Below are positions 8,267 through 16,316 of a stretch of DNA of 64,000 bases, piece by piece; the first letter of the stretch is position 1; every line of letters starts with the position of its first letter. Below the pieces are notes generated by a model. It made no database searches and was not told the origin of the DNA. It saw nothing but the letters and a program-made list of their open reading frames with translations. The translations under genes were made by a program, and so were the position numbers. The stretch comes from JABDMH01 sp964428345 (GTDB lineage Bacteria; Bacteroidota; Bacteroidia; Chitinophagales; Saprospiraceae): contig CAYRYD010000001.1 in NCBI GenBank assembly GCA_964428345.1, positions 124,001 to 188,000 on the forward strand. The letters run 5' to 3'.

Positions 8267-9352
8267 AGGTTGTTTCCGATGGGAATTTCGGATGCACAAT
8301 GACCATACCAGGCATGACACGAATGGCTTCAATAGACTGGCAATCAATGGCTTATCGTGAAGTAACTCAACCAGAACTGAACCAACCCGGTAGTACATCC
8401 TGATGCAGGCACGCCCGACTGGAGTCCGCGATAAAGTCTGATCTCGAAAGTCAACCATGCTGCGGTATTCGGCGGTGTGTTGTCCGTAGTAAAATGTCAC
8501 GAGAAAGCATTCATTCTTTAGCTGACCCAGACGTTGCTCCAGCACAATATATTCCTGTGTTTGCAGGAGGTGAATGGGTAATAGAAGCCGGTCTTTCCGG
8601 TCATAGCCAGTAAATTGCCGGGCCGAGAATTCACAAATCAGCTCGACGGTTGCATTGCCGTACACAATACCACTGCTGAAACTCTCATCAACAAATTTTA
8701 CAGCTGAAAACTGGAATTGCTTTTCAGTCAGAATGATTGGGAGGTCACAACTGATCTTCTGATGCTGCTCACTGAGGTTTGTCAGACGTATCGAAATCCG
8801 GCCTGGTTTTCCGGAATCCCTGTCCGGCAATTCGATTTCCTGGATCTGCATCCTGAACTGATCAGAATCAGTGGCCTTCAAATCGACCGGATAGGCCTTG
8901 TAGTATTCAGCATGAGATTTTCCATCCATAAAAGTGTCAGAAATCGCCTTTTCCAAACGATGCCAGTCCCACAGAATCACACCAGCATCCTTAGCTAGAT
9001 TCCTGGCCTCCGGTGTGTAAGATGAAGTGGTGATCATCAACGCCTGTTCACAACGGTAATATTGCTGGGCTCCAATAATCTGGTTGATATCTGTTATACC
9101 CACCTTGTGGAGTTCAAAGTACCGCTTGACCTGAACCGCTGTTTTAACTCCCTCTTTCTTGACAATGAGATCTGCTCCAAAGTCAGCACTGTAACTGGTT
9201 TGCACCTGTTCATAACCATTTTCCCTGAACAGATAGGCAATGAAGTCCTCAAATTCTGCCGGATCTACTCCCTGAAAACGAATAGGTAGTGCACTGTAGA
9301 GGTAATGCTCCAGATTTACTTCCTTAAAATTTGTCGTTACTCTTTTGCTCAT
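8249..9352 (-). CDS. Mrr-like restriction endonuclease-fold protein
   Basis: Residues about 25-125 form an Mrr-type catalytic domain of the PD-(D/E)xK fold: FQGVDPAEFEDFIAYLFRENGYEQVQ, then Asp61 in FGADLIV, then Gln74-x-Lys76 in VQVKRY, then the typical LMITTSSYTPEARNLAKDAGVILWD. Mrr proteins cleave modified or foreign DNA. The remaining 240 residues are not recognised. They look beta-rich, and a hydrophobic segment near the C-terminus (about 333-352) may be a membrane anchor. The ATG at 9352 is chosen; an upstream in-frame start at 9379 adds nine residues. It overlaps the DUF697 gene tail to tail and has no adjacent methylase, as expected for a type IV-like enzyme or a non-defence nuclease. 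Confidence 0.8.
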   Translation of the reverse strand: MSKRVTTNFKEVNLEHYLYSALPIRFQGVDPAEFEDFIAYLFRENGYEQVQTSYSADFGADLIVKKEGVKTAVQVKRYFELHKVGITDINQIIGAQQYYRCEQALMITTSSYTPEARNLAKDAGVILWDWHRLEKAISDTFMDGKSHAEYYKAYPVDLKATDSDQFRMQIQEIELPDRDSGKPGRISIRLTNLSEQHQKISCDLPIILTEKQFQFSAVKFVDESFSSGIVYGNATVELICEFSARQFTGYDRKDRLLLPIHLLQTQEYIVLEQRLGQLKNECFLVTFYYGQHTAEYRSMVDFRDQTLSRTPVGRACIRMYYRVGSVLVELLHDKPLIASLLKPFVSCLVWSLCIRNSHRKQPLDTRQ

Positions 9353-9502
9353 CTGATGGGTGATCCTACCTAATAACACATCGCCACTACAATATCGTGT
9401 GTGGCATCTCCGGAATCTGATCAGGTAAACTGCCTGTCATACTATGCTCCCATGAGCATTTTTCTTGCCAATATTTTCAATACCCATTCCTGACGTTGTT
9501 TA

Positions 9503-10564
9503 CTACCTGGCCAGAAATCCTTCCCGGACAGGATCATTTGGATCCCGGTAAAATTGATGGAGCCCTGTCAAATAAGCATTGCCGGCAACCATGGGTATGA
9601 TCGCATCATAATCATGGTAATGAATGGTATCGATACTTTTACCCTGAAACCTTGATCCTACGATGCTTTCAATAGTTATCGTTTTATCCCTGGTAATCAG
9701 ATCTCTGTGGTGTAAAAGAGCCAGCATCCCACAAACTCCGCTGCCGGTTGGGCTCCGGTCGACTTCACCGTTGGCAAATACACAGACATTGCGAAAGTCG
9801 CAGTCAGTTGTCCGGATTGAACTCCGGAAAATCACTCCATATAAAAATCCTAAATCCGCTTCTGCCGGGTGTTCAATGACGACTCCGCTTTCCAGAATCT
9901 GTTTTTTCATCCTTTGGCCGATCCTGATAATCGACGAAATATTGCCCAACGCCAAATCCAGGCCCATGGCATCTGCATCGACATAAGCATAGAAAGCGCC
10001 TCCATAGGCAATATCATAGGCAATCTTACCAAACTCCGGTAATTCCATGGCTTGATTATCACGGTACACAAAGGAAGGAACCCCCTTGAAGGTGATGGCA
10101 AATTCATCCATCCGATTCAGATCAATCCTGGTTTCAATCTTACCGCAGGGGGCATCCATCTGAAGCTGGATCAAATCACCATCCGGATCTTTCCAGCCCA
10201 ACATGGCGGCCAATTTGGTAATAGCAATCACGGCATGGCCACACATGGTGCTGTAGCCATCATTATGCATGAAAATAATGCCGAAATCCGAATCTGGTCT
10301 TTCAGGCTCCACCAGTATACATCCATACATGTCTGCATGACCCCGTGGTTCGTATATCAGCAGTCTCCTAAGGTGGTCATGCTTCTGCCTTAACTCATGG
10401 CGTTTCCCCAACACCGATCTTCCCTGAAGGGATGGAACACCCGATAAGATGACCCTCAGCGGTTCACCACCAGTATGCATATCGATCGTCCAATAGCTGT
10501 CTTCACTCAAAGGTCTCAGTGAGTCCTGCGTAGTGGCCAGAATGCGGTCATACGTTACCTGCAT
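9503..10564 (-). CDS. trans-3-hydroxy-L-proline dehydratase (proline racemase family)
   Basis: The 353-residue protein is a full-length proline racemase family member: DMHTGGEPLRV near residue 29, then Cys108 in the MCGHA motif, then DRSPTGSG near 269-276. True racemases and 4-hydroxyproline epimerases have a second catalytic Cys in this last motif. Here it is Thr273, the signature of trans-3-hydroxy-L-proline dehydratases such as human L3HYPDH, which yield pyrroline-2-carboxylate. The enzyme would act in the cytoplasm on hydroxyproline from collagen-like proteins or peptides. No pyrroline-2-carboxylate reductase or transporter lies beside it. Its neighbours are unrelated, so it is probably a single-gene unit. 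Confidence 0.88.
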   Translation of the reverse strand: MQVTYDRILATTQDSLRPLSEDSYWTIDMHTGGEPLRVILSGVPSLQGRSVLGKRHELRQKHDHLRRLLIYEPRGHADMYGCILVEPERPDSDFGIIFMHNDGYSTMCGHAVIAITKLAAMLGWKDPDGDLIQLQMDAPCGKIETRIDLNRMDEFAITFKGVPSFVYRDNQAMELPEFGKIAYDIAYGGAFYAYVDADAMGLDLALGNISSIIRIGQRMKKQILESGVVIEHPAEADLGFLYGVIFRSSIRTTDCDFRNVCVFANGEVDRSPTGSGVCGMLALLHHRDLITRDKTITIESIVGSRFQGKSIDTIHYHDYDAIIPMVAGNAYLTGLHQFYRDPNDPVREGFLAR

Positions 10565-10678
10565 CGTAGCTTATTTCTATCATAAAGCTACCTATTCCCT
10601 GAAACCTCTCATAGATCCGTTTTCCGGCCGAAAAAAATAATCTTGATCCGGTAATGTCCCTTCTGTGTAGCTTATCCT

Positions 10679-11662
10679 TCAGGAAACATACATGACCTCC
10701 TTAACCGCCCGGATGATTTTTGCCGGATTTGGCATATAGGCATCAACCAGGGTCGGAGCGTATGGCAAAGAAGTATCCGCTGCATTGATCCGGATCACAG
10801 GAGCATCCAGGTAATCAAAAGCGTTCTTCTGGATGACGTAGGCGATCTCGGCCGACACTCCAGCAAAAGGCCAGGATTCATCTACCACGACCAGCCGGTT
10901 GGTCTTTTTAACAGAATCGACAATGGTCCTGATGTCCAGGGGTTTGATGGTTCGCAAATCAATGACCTCGGCAGAAATACCCTCTTTAAGCAATTCTTCG
11001 GCAGCTTTTTTTACTTCCTCCATCATCTTATTGAAGGACACAATCGTTACATCGGAACCCTGCATTCGTATGGCCGCTTTCCCGATTGGGGTCAGGTACT
11101 CCTCTTCCGGTACCTCACCTTTTAGACCATAAAGCAATTCAGACTCCATCATACATACCGGATCGTCGTCCCGGATGGCCGATTTCAGCAGGCCTTTGGC
11201 ATCTTTTGGATCGGTACAGGAAATCACCTTGAGCCCAGGAGTATTAGCCATCCAGCTTTCAAAAGTCTGAGAATGTTGCTGAGCCAGCTGTCCGGCTGCT
11301 CCGGATGGGCCCCGGAAAACGATAGGACAATTAAATTCACCACCGGATTGAGACAATGTTTTAGCAGCATTGTTGACAATCTGATCGAAAGCCAGTATCG
11401 CAAAGTTCCAGGTCATGAACTCAACGATGGGCCGTAATCCGTTCATGGCTGCGCCTACACCCAACCCGGCAAACCCCAGTTCGGTAATTGGTGTATCGAT
11501 TACTCTCCTTTCACCAAATTCATCCAACATTCCTTTACTGACTTTGTAAGCGCCGTTGTATTCAGCTACTTCTTCCCCCATCAGGAAAACCGACTCATCG
11601 CGTCGCATCTCCTCGCTCATGGCTTCATTCAGCGCCTCCCGGAGGGTGATTTCTCTTGCCAT
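10679..11662 (-). CDS. pdhB: pyruvate dehydrogenase E1 component, beta subunit
   Basis: The 327-residue protein is a standard E1-beta subunit, which with E1-alpha uses thiamine diphosphate to decarboxylate pyruvate and acetylate the lipoyl group of E2. It starts MAREITLREALNEAMSEEMRRD and includes FLMGEEVAEYNGAYKVSKGM, DTPITELGFAGLGVGAA, the RGPSGAAGQLAQQHSQ loop, and the C-terminal transketolase-like domain (LRTIKPLDIRTI, DESWPFAG). ATG 11662 is chosen over 11692 because it gives the family start. E1-alpha and E2 are not in the window, which is common when pdh genes are scattered. A TATTTTTG -7 element lies 27 bases upstream. Confidence 0.93.
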   Translation of the reverse strand: MAREITLREALNEAMSEEMRRDESVFLMGEEVAEYNGAYKVSKGMLDEFGERRVIDTPITELGFAGLGVGAAMNGLRPIVEFMTWNFAILAFDQIVNNAAKTLSQSGGEFNCPIVFRGPSGAAGQLAQQHSQTFESWMANTPGLKVISCTDPKDAKGLLKSAIRDDDPVCMMESELLYGLKGEVPEEEYLTPIGKAAIRMQGSDVTIVSFNKMMEEVKKAAEELLKEGISAEVIDLRTIKPLDIRTIVDSVKKTNRLVVVDESWPFAGVSAEIAYVIQKNAFDYLDAPVIRINAADTSLPYAPTLVDAYMPNPAKIIRAVKEVMYVS

Positions 11663-11689
11663 AGAAATTCTGTTTTTTACCTGTGGCTG

Positions 11690-11697
11690 CAAAAATA
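11690..11697 (-). promoter_or_regulatory. candidate -7 element for pdhB
   Basis: On the minus strand the octamer TATTTTTG matches the Bacteroidota consensus TAnnTTTG exactly and lies 27 bases before the pdhB ATG. No good TTTG -33 box is seen at the expected distance. Confidence 0.45.
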
Positions 11698-12023
11698 GCC
11701 TTTATTTCAGATAAAACACCTTATCCGGAATCCGGAAAACATTGTTTGGCCTTTACATCGGGAAAATCCGAATGCCCGACCTTACTGATTTATTAAAATA
11801 ACATCGCATAATATGCTGATATTCTGCCATATAGGCTTGATCATCTCACCAGACACTTGACAATCTGGTATCCTGCTATCCCGGAGTCAGTGCCATCAAT
11901 CGGTTTGTCCTCCCAAGGTCAGCGCTAAAATTAATAGGAATCATACAATCTCAAACACTGGATCAGGGTTTTATAACTGTCATTATCGACCGGTAGAATT
12001 CCATAAACGACTTACAACAAATT
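11698..12023. other. intergenic region without visible genes
   Basis: This 326-base gap lies between the divergent pdhB and thioredoxin-fold lipoprotein genes. No open frame longer than a few codons looks real on either strand, and no terminator or RNA gene is apparent. It presumably holds the rightward promoter of the gene at 12024, but no consensus element stands out. Confidence 0.4.
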
Positions 12024-13424
12024 ATGAATCGAATACTGATCGGGCTATTGTTAGTGATAGCTTGTCAAGAAATCCCGGAAGATCGCCCTGAAGCCAATAC
12101 CTCCCTCAGCGGAGTTATCCGGAATGCCGGGACCGGACCGGTGGAGGTGTTTGATGCATTTGGATATCTGGTTGCCACATCAGAGCTCGAGGATGGCAGG
12201 TTCAGAAGTGATCTGAGTGTCCCTTCAGGAGCTTATTATGTCCTGAAAACAGGGAAAACATCCACCCCTCTCTACCTGTCACCAGGGTATCAGCTTATAC
12301 TTTCCATGGATGCAGCGAACCCTGCTGCTACATTGACCTTTGAAGGACGCGGTCAGGAGAGTAATCGTTATATGCGGGCCTATGAAGCTTTTGAACAAGA
12401 GAATAAACCGTCTTATGAACAGTTGCTGGCCAAATCGGAAGAGGAATTTTTAGTGGAGGCCAGGCGCTACCGTTCTAAATGCGAAGCCTTCCTCCGGAAT
12501 CATCAGGCCCATCACTTCAATCTGGATCCAAACTTCATTGACAAGGAAAAAGCCAGGATCCTTTATTCCTGGGCCAACCAGCTGATTCGTTATCCGGAGG
12601 CCCATCTATATTTTACCGGTGAAGATGAATTTGTAGTAAGCGACACTTATCATGATTACATGAAGACGGTCAACCTCAACGCTGTTGATCTGATCAGCCT
12701 GCCTGAATACCAGGCTTTTCTTCAGGCATATCTCACATCGGAAGCCGAGATACTCCGCAAAAAAGGCGATAAAAGAAATCCAGATCAGATCAAATTTGAT
12801 CTTGTCTTACAAAACATCAGCGAGCAGGTAGTAAAAGATTTTGCATTGCATCAGGTGACCATGCAATCCCTTCGGTTTGGCATCAATAAAATCAGCGAAG
12901 ACCTAAGTAAAAAATTTCTGGAAATTAGCAACAATGGAATGATGCGGGCTGAAGTCCGTACGACTCTGCAACGATGGCAGGATCTCGAACCAGGTAAAAA
13001 GGCTCCCCGGTTGATTGCATGGGATCACCTCGGAAAAAAGATTATATCTGACGGTTTCCGGGGTCGTTACGTCTACATCCACTTTTGGGCTTCCTGGTGT
13101 GCTGACTGGATGGATGATCTTGAGAACCTGAAAAAGGTGTGCTCTTTGACCGGAAATGACGGAATTGTTTTTGTTTCCATTTCATTGGATGAGGATCCCG
13201 ATCGCTGGTCGGAGATTGTAGCTCAACGTCCATCAGAGGAAATCATACAAGGGAGAGTGTCATCTGATCAGATCAAAGCAGTGCGGAATCACTACATGAT
13301 CCATAGTTTACCCCGCTATGTACTACTTGATCCCGGAGGTCAGATCATCAATGCTACGGCTCCCGGGCCATCGGACCCAGATCTCCTGCAATTGCTGGAA
13401 ATGCACGCTCTCGCTCTTCCCTGA
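12024..13424 (+). CDS. thioredoxin-fold (TlpA-like) lipoprotein with altered active site
   Basis: The 466-residue protein starts with a lipoprotein signal peptide (LLLVIAC, lipidated Cys14). A beta-rich N-terminal region (about 30-115) resembles the small beta domain found before thioredoxin folds in Bacteroidota TlpA-like proteins. A long charged helical middle follows (about 120-320), then a TlpA/AhpC-like domain (about 325-460: FRGRYVYIHFWASWCADW, then LPRYVLLDPGG with the cis-Pro loop). The redox motif reads CADW: Cys359 is present, but the second Cys of CxxC is Trp362. Classical disulfide exchange is therefore unlikely without a partner thiol. It probably faces the periplasm. Its function is uncertain. 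Confidence 0.82.
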   Translation: MNRILIGLLLVIACQEIPEDRPEANTSLSGVIRNAGTGPVEVFDAFGYLVATSELEDGRFRSDLSVPSGAYYVLKTGKTSTPLYLSPGYQLILSMDAANPAATLTFEGRGQESNRYMRAYEAFEQENKPSYEQLLAKSEEEFLVEARRYRSKCEAFLRNHQAHHFNLDPNFIDKEKARILYSWANQLIRYPEAHLYFTGEDEFVVSDTYHDYMKTVNLNAVDLISLPEYQAFLQAYLTSEAEILRKKGDKRNPDQIKFDLVLQNISEQVVKDFALHQVTMQSLRFGINKISEDLSKKFLEISNNGMMRAEVRTTLQRWQDLEPGKKAPRLIAWDHLGKKIISDGFRGRYVYIHFWASWCADWMDDLENLKKVCSLTGNDGIVFVSISLDEDPDRWSEIVAQRPSEEIIQGRVSSDQIKAVRNHYMIHSLPRYVLLDPGGQIINATAPGPSDPDLLQLLEMHALALP

Positions 13425-13623
13425 GAGACTTTTAAAATACTAATCTCGCACTGATTTGATTGATTAGATCTCTCGCATGAATGATGGTCTATTCAGTTGT
13501 TCTGACTGCTCTTGGTTTCATGTCCCTGGCCGGTTCACCTCTGCAGACGGAGTCAGTCCGTTACCACGTCTAATAGCTTCCGGCTTCCGCATCAAGCTGC
13601 ATAATTCAACACCTTCACAGACT

Positions 13624-14967
13624 TTACAGGGTAGACAGCGACCTTATATCCATACCATCAAAGGTGCCCGAACTCATTAAAAGTAAATTGTGCAGGCCCC
13701 AGGTCATACTCTCCAGATGCGTTTTTAGATCTTCACCGCTTGTAATTATTTCGATATCTGCCCGGCCAAATGCCTGGCGTATCATATCCGGGTCCAACCG
13801 GGACATACCTTTCATCTGTATGGTGTGCTCACTGTAAAATACAATGGCGTGGTCAGCATCATCCAATGAATGACAGTATTGGGGTAAAAACTTCTGGTTC
13901 AGGCTGCTGTACGTATGCAATTCGATACAGGCCGTGAGCTTTCGTCCGGGGAATTGCTGTTTTACCGCAGACACCGTAGCTCGTACTTTGGATGGCGCAT
14001 GGGCAAAATCCTGAAAGATGGCATGCCCATCGACGGATTTCAGCAGTTGCAACCTTTTAGCGGCTCCTTCAAATGTCGCAATGGCTTCCAGAAACTGATC
14101 AGCAGTCACTCCCAGATCCCGTAGTACCAGATAGGCCGCCCGGAGATTGGCCATATTGTGACGGCCAAAAATCTTGAGATCCTGTCGCTTTCCATCCAGT
14201 ATGATCCGGGAAGTACCATCAACGATTTCGGATTCAAACGATTGGTAAGCGATGGCAGTCAACTCCTTATACTTTGGAATTTCTGCCTGGAGAAACGGGT
14301 CATCTGCATCATAATATACTTTGGCACCCAAGGGAAGCCGCTCCAGGAAACCTCTAAAGGCATCGCGATAACTCTCGAGGGTGGGAAATACATTCATATG
14401 ATCCCAGGCAACACCGGTGATAATAGCCAGGTGCGGGTGGTAATGCCAGATCTTGGGTACCCGGTCAATGCATGAAGACAGATATTCATCACCTTCTATG
14501 ACGATCAATGGAGCCGAAGTCAGACTAACCATCGTGTCAAATCCTTTGAGTTGAGCACCGACCAGGTAATCGAAATCGTAGCGCCAGTATTTCAGTACAT
14601 GCAGTATCATCGAGGTCGTTGTCGTTTTGCCGTGACTGCCGCTCACGACAACTCTTCGCTGATTTCGGGCATGCTCTCCGATGTATTCCGGAAAGGAAAC
14701 AACGCGCAATCCAAGTTCGCGGGCTTTCTTCAACTCCGGGTTGTCCATTTTAGCATGCATGCCAAGGATGACCAGATCGAGATCCATCGAAAGCACCTCG
14801 GGATGCCAACCCATTGAGGATGGCAACAGACCGTACCGCCTCAGATTGGAGCGGGCCGGCTCGTAAATTTCATCATCCGATCCGGTAACATTATGGCCCG
14901 CTTTTTGCAAACATATCGCCAGGTTGTGCATAATGCTACCACCTATCGCGATCAAGTGAATTTTCAT
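13624..14967 (-). CDS. mpl: UDP-N-acetylmuramate:L-alanyl-gamma-D-glutamyl-meso-DAP ligase (Mpl)
   Basis: The 447-residue Mur ligase ties recovered murein tripeptide to UDP-MurNAc in cell-wall recycling. Its features are the N-terminal MKIHLIAIGGSIMHNLAI loop, the ATP-binding P-loop GSHGKTTTT at about 110-118, the VIEGDEYLSS segment, the GVAWDHMNVFPT block and the C-terminal DFAHAPSKV motif. The length matches E. coli Mpl (about 457). The first glycine motif is GGSIMHNLA, which separates Mpl from MurC. The gene stands divergent from the small lipoprotein gene at 15092. Confidence 0.92.
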   Translation of the reverse strand: MKIHLIAIGGSIMHNLAICLQKAGHNVTGSDDEIYEPARSNLRRYGLLPSSMGWHPEVLSMDLDLVILGMHAKMDNPELKKARELGLRVVSFPEYIGEHARNQRRVVVSGSHGKTTTTSMILHVLKYWRYDFDYLVGAQLKGFDTMVSLTSAPLIVIEGDEYLSSCIDRVPKIWHYHPHLAIITGVAWDHMNVFPTLESYRDAFRGFLERLPLGAKVYYDADDPFLQAEIPKYKELTAIAYQSFESEIVDGTSRIILDGKRQDLKIFGRHNMANLRAAYLVLRDLGVTADQFLEAIATFEGAAKRLQLLKSVDGHAIFQDFAHAPSKVRATVSAVKQQFPGRKLTACIELHTYSSLNQKFLPQYCHSLDDADHAIVFYSEHTIQMKGMSRLDPDMIRQAFGRADIEIITSGEDLKTHLESMTWGLHNLLLMSSGTFDGMDIRSLSTL

Positions 14968-15020
14968 ATTTTGAAGGGACGAAAACCAAAAGCCAACCAG
15001 GCATTGTTTTTCAATTATAA

Positions 15021-15028
15021 TAATTTTG
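15021..15028 (+). promoter_or_regulatory. candidate -7 element for the small lipoprotein/ytxJ/mnmD run
   Basis: The octamer TAATTTTG matches TAnnTTTG exactly, 63 bases before the small lipoprotein ATG at 15092. A TTG at 15004-15006 is only 14 bases upstream, shorter than the usual 19-23, so the -33 box is doubtful. Confidence 0.4.
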
Positions 15029-15091
15029 AGGCGAGCTGCGTTTCACTCGCAATGTGATGATTTTAAAAGCAATAATAAATAAATTCGAATC

Positions 15092-15259
15092 ATGAACTTC
15101 AAAGGGATTAAGAAAATCGTCTTGACCACCACCCTGTTGGCTTCCCTGGCTCTTGCAATGTCATCCTGCAACCGGGGTATTGGATGTCCGAGCGATTTTT
15201 CTGTTAAGCAAGTAGCACCCCATATCTTTACCAGTAGTATATTGGATCTTCGCTGGTAA
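15092..15259 (+). CDS. small lipoprotein (55 aa)
   Basis: The frame from ATG 15092 to TAA 15257-15259 encodes 55 residues. It opens with a basic start (MNFKGIKK), a hydrophobic core and a lipobox ending in MSSC, so Cys26 would be lipidated. The mature part is only about 30 residues (CNRGIGCPSDFSV then a basic/hydrophobic tail). It stops nine bases before the YtxJ gene, in the same direction, so the two are probably co-transcribed. I do not know a named family. The clear lipoprotein signal and operon position argue that it is real. Confidence 0.65.
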   Translation: MNFKGIKKIVLTTTLLASLALAMSSCNRGIGCPSDFSVKQVAPHIFTSSILDLRW

Positions 15260-15267
15260 ATTTCAAT

Positions 15268-15606
15268 ATGGTCCTTTGGAAACCCTTGAATATGCAGCAT
15301 CAGCTGCAGGATATCATCCGTGAATCCTATCATCACCCTGTTTTTATATTTAAGCATAGCAGGCGATGCAATGTGAGCTCCATTGCTAAAATGCGTTTAG
15401 AAGACCACTGGGATCCGGCACTCTCCCCTAATTCGGAAATCTACTTTTTGGATGTGATCTTGCATCCGGACCTCTCTGACGAGATCGCCAGCTACTTCCA
15501 GGTATACCACGAATCACCCCAGCTCCTGATTATTCAGGATGGCGAATGCATCCATGACGCATCTCACTTTGACATTACCGTCAAGGAGATCCGGGAAGTG
15601 ATCTGA
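15268..15606 (+). CDS. ytxJ: YtxJ-type monothiol bacilliredoxin-like protein
   Basis: The 112-residue protein matches the bacillithiol-system redox protein YtxJ: FIFKHSRRCNVSSIAKMRLE near residues 27-44 with the single active Cys34, and ESPQLLIIQDGECIHDASHFDI near the end. The fold is thioredoxin-like with one cysteine, suited to removing bacillithiol from mixed disulfides in the cytoplasm. Most relatives have Pro after the Cys; here it is Asn. The start could also be ATG 15292 (MQHQLQDIIR), which would omit eight residues. The stop TGA overlaps the next ATG by one base (TGATG), indicating translational coupling with mnmD. Confidence 0.85.
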   Translation: MVLWKPLNMQHQLQDIIRESYHHPVFIFKHSRRCNVSSIAKMRLEDHWDPALSPNSEIYFLDVILHPDLSDEIASYFQVYHESPQLLIIQDGECIHDASHFDITVKEIREVI

Positions 15607-16274
15607 TGGCAAAGCAGGACATTACCTTCATCAAAACAGCAGACGGCTCCGATTCTCTTTTTACGGCACGTTTTCAGGATTCGTATCATTCCCAGCATGG
15701 GGCCATCCAGGAAAGTAACTATGTATTTATCCAACAAGGGTTATCCTTTGCCATTGAAAGTAAAAAGTCTCTGCAAATTCTGGAACTCGGATTTGGTACC
15801 GGCTTAAATGTACTTTTGACTCGTCAGTTTTTCCGGCAACATCCTGGTCTCCGGTTCATCTATCACACTGTAGAGGCTTACCCACTGCCTCCCGATATTG
15901 CAGGGGCCCTGAATTACGGCAGACTAATTCACCAGGAATGGTTTAGGGAAATTCACGAACTACCCTGGAACGTAGCACATGACATTGAGCCGGGGTTTAT
16001 CCTGACCAAACAGCTGAAGCACTTCGAAGAGATCAGCGAATCGGGTATTTATGACCTGATCTATTTTGATGCTTTTGCTCCCCGGAGCCAGCCTGAATTA
16101 TGGCAGCAGGAATTTTTGTCAATCATTGCACGGGCGACCAGAAGCCAGGGCATTCTGGTCACCTACTGCAGCCAGGGCGCATTCCGCAGAGCATTGGAAA
16201 AAGTCGGATTCTCGGTCACCAAATTGCCAGGGCCTCCCGGAAAGCGGGAAATGGTCCGGGCAGTCAAAAATTAA
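15606..16274 (+). CDS. mnmD: tRNA (mnm5s2U34) methyltransferase MnmD
   Basis: The 222-residue protein corresponds to the stand-alone methyltransferase half of MnmC, called MnmD. It methylates the aminomethyl group on U34 in the wobble position of certain tRNAs using S-adenosylmethionine. Seen are the N-terminal DITFIKTADGSDSLFTARFQDSYHSQHGAIQE block, the SAM-binding ILELGFGTGLN, the DLIYFDAFAPRSQPELW catalytic region and the C-terminal TYCSQGAFRRAL with a GPPGKREMVRA tail. The oxidase half of MnmC is absent, as usual in Bacteroidota. The gene is coupled to ytxJ by a one-base overlap. Confidence 0.92.
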   Translation: MAKQDITFIKTADGSDSLFTARFQDSYHSQHGAIQESNYVFIQQGLSFAIESKKSLQILELGFGTGLNVLLTRQFFRQHPGLRFIYHTVEAYPLPPDIAGALNYGRLIHQEWFREIHELPWNVAHDIEPGFILTKQLKHFEEISESGIYDLIYFDAFAPRSQPELWQQEFLSIIARATRSQGILVTYCSQGAFRRALEKVGFSVTKLPGPPGKREMVRAVKN

Positions 16275-16287
16275 CCGAGGCAAATCC

Positions 16288-16295
16288 TATCTTTG
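16288..16295 (+). promoter_or_regulatory. candidate -7 element for the alpha/beta hydrolase gene
   Basis: TATCTTTG matches TAnnTTTG exactly and ends 21 bases before ATG 16317. It overlaps the upstream TTG start (16293), which makes the ATG at 16317 the better start. No clear -33 box is visible. Confidence 0.5.
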
Positions 16296-16316
16296 CTCAA
16301 TATCCCCCCAATCATC

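Noticed and set aside
13477..13680. 67-residue plus-strand frame after the thioredoxin-fold gene
   Set aside because: It overlaps the end of mpl, has low-complexity unremarkable composition, no start signal and no recognisable domain.
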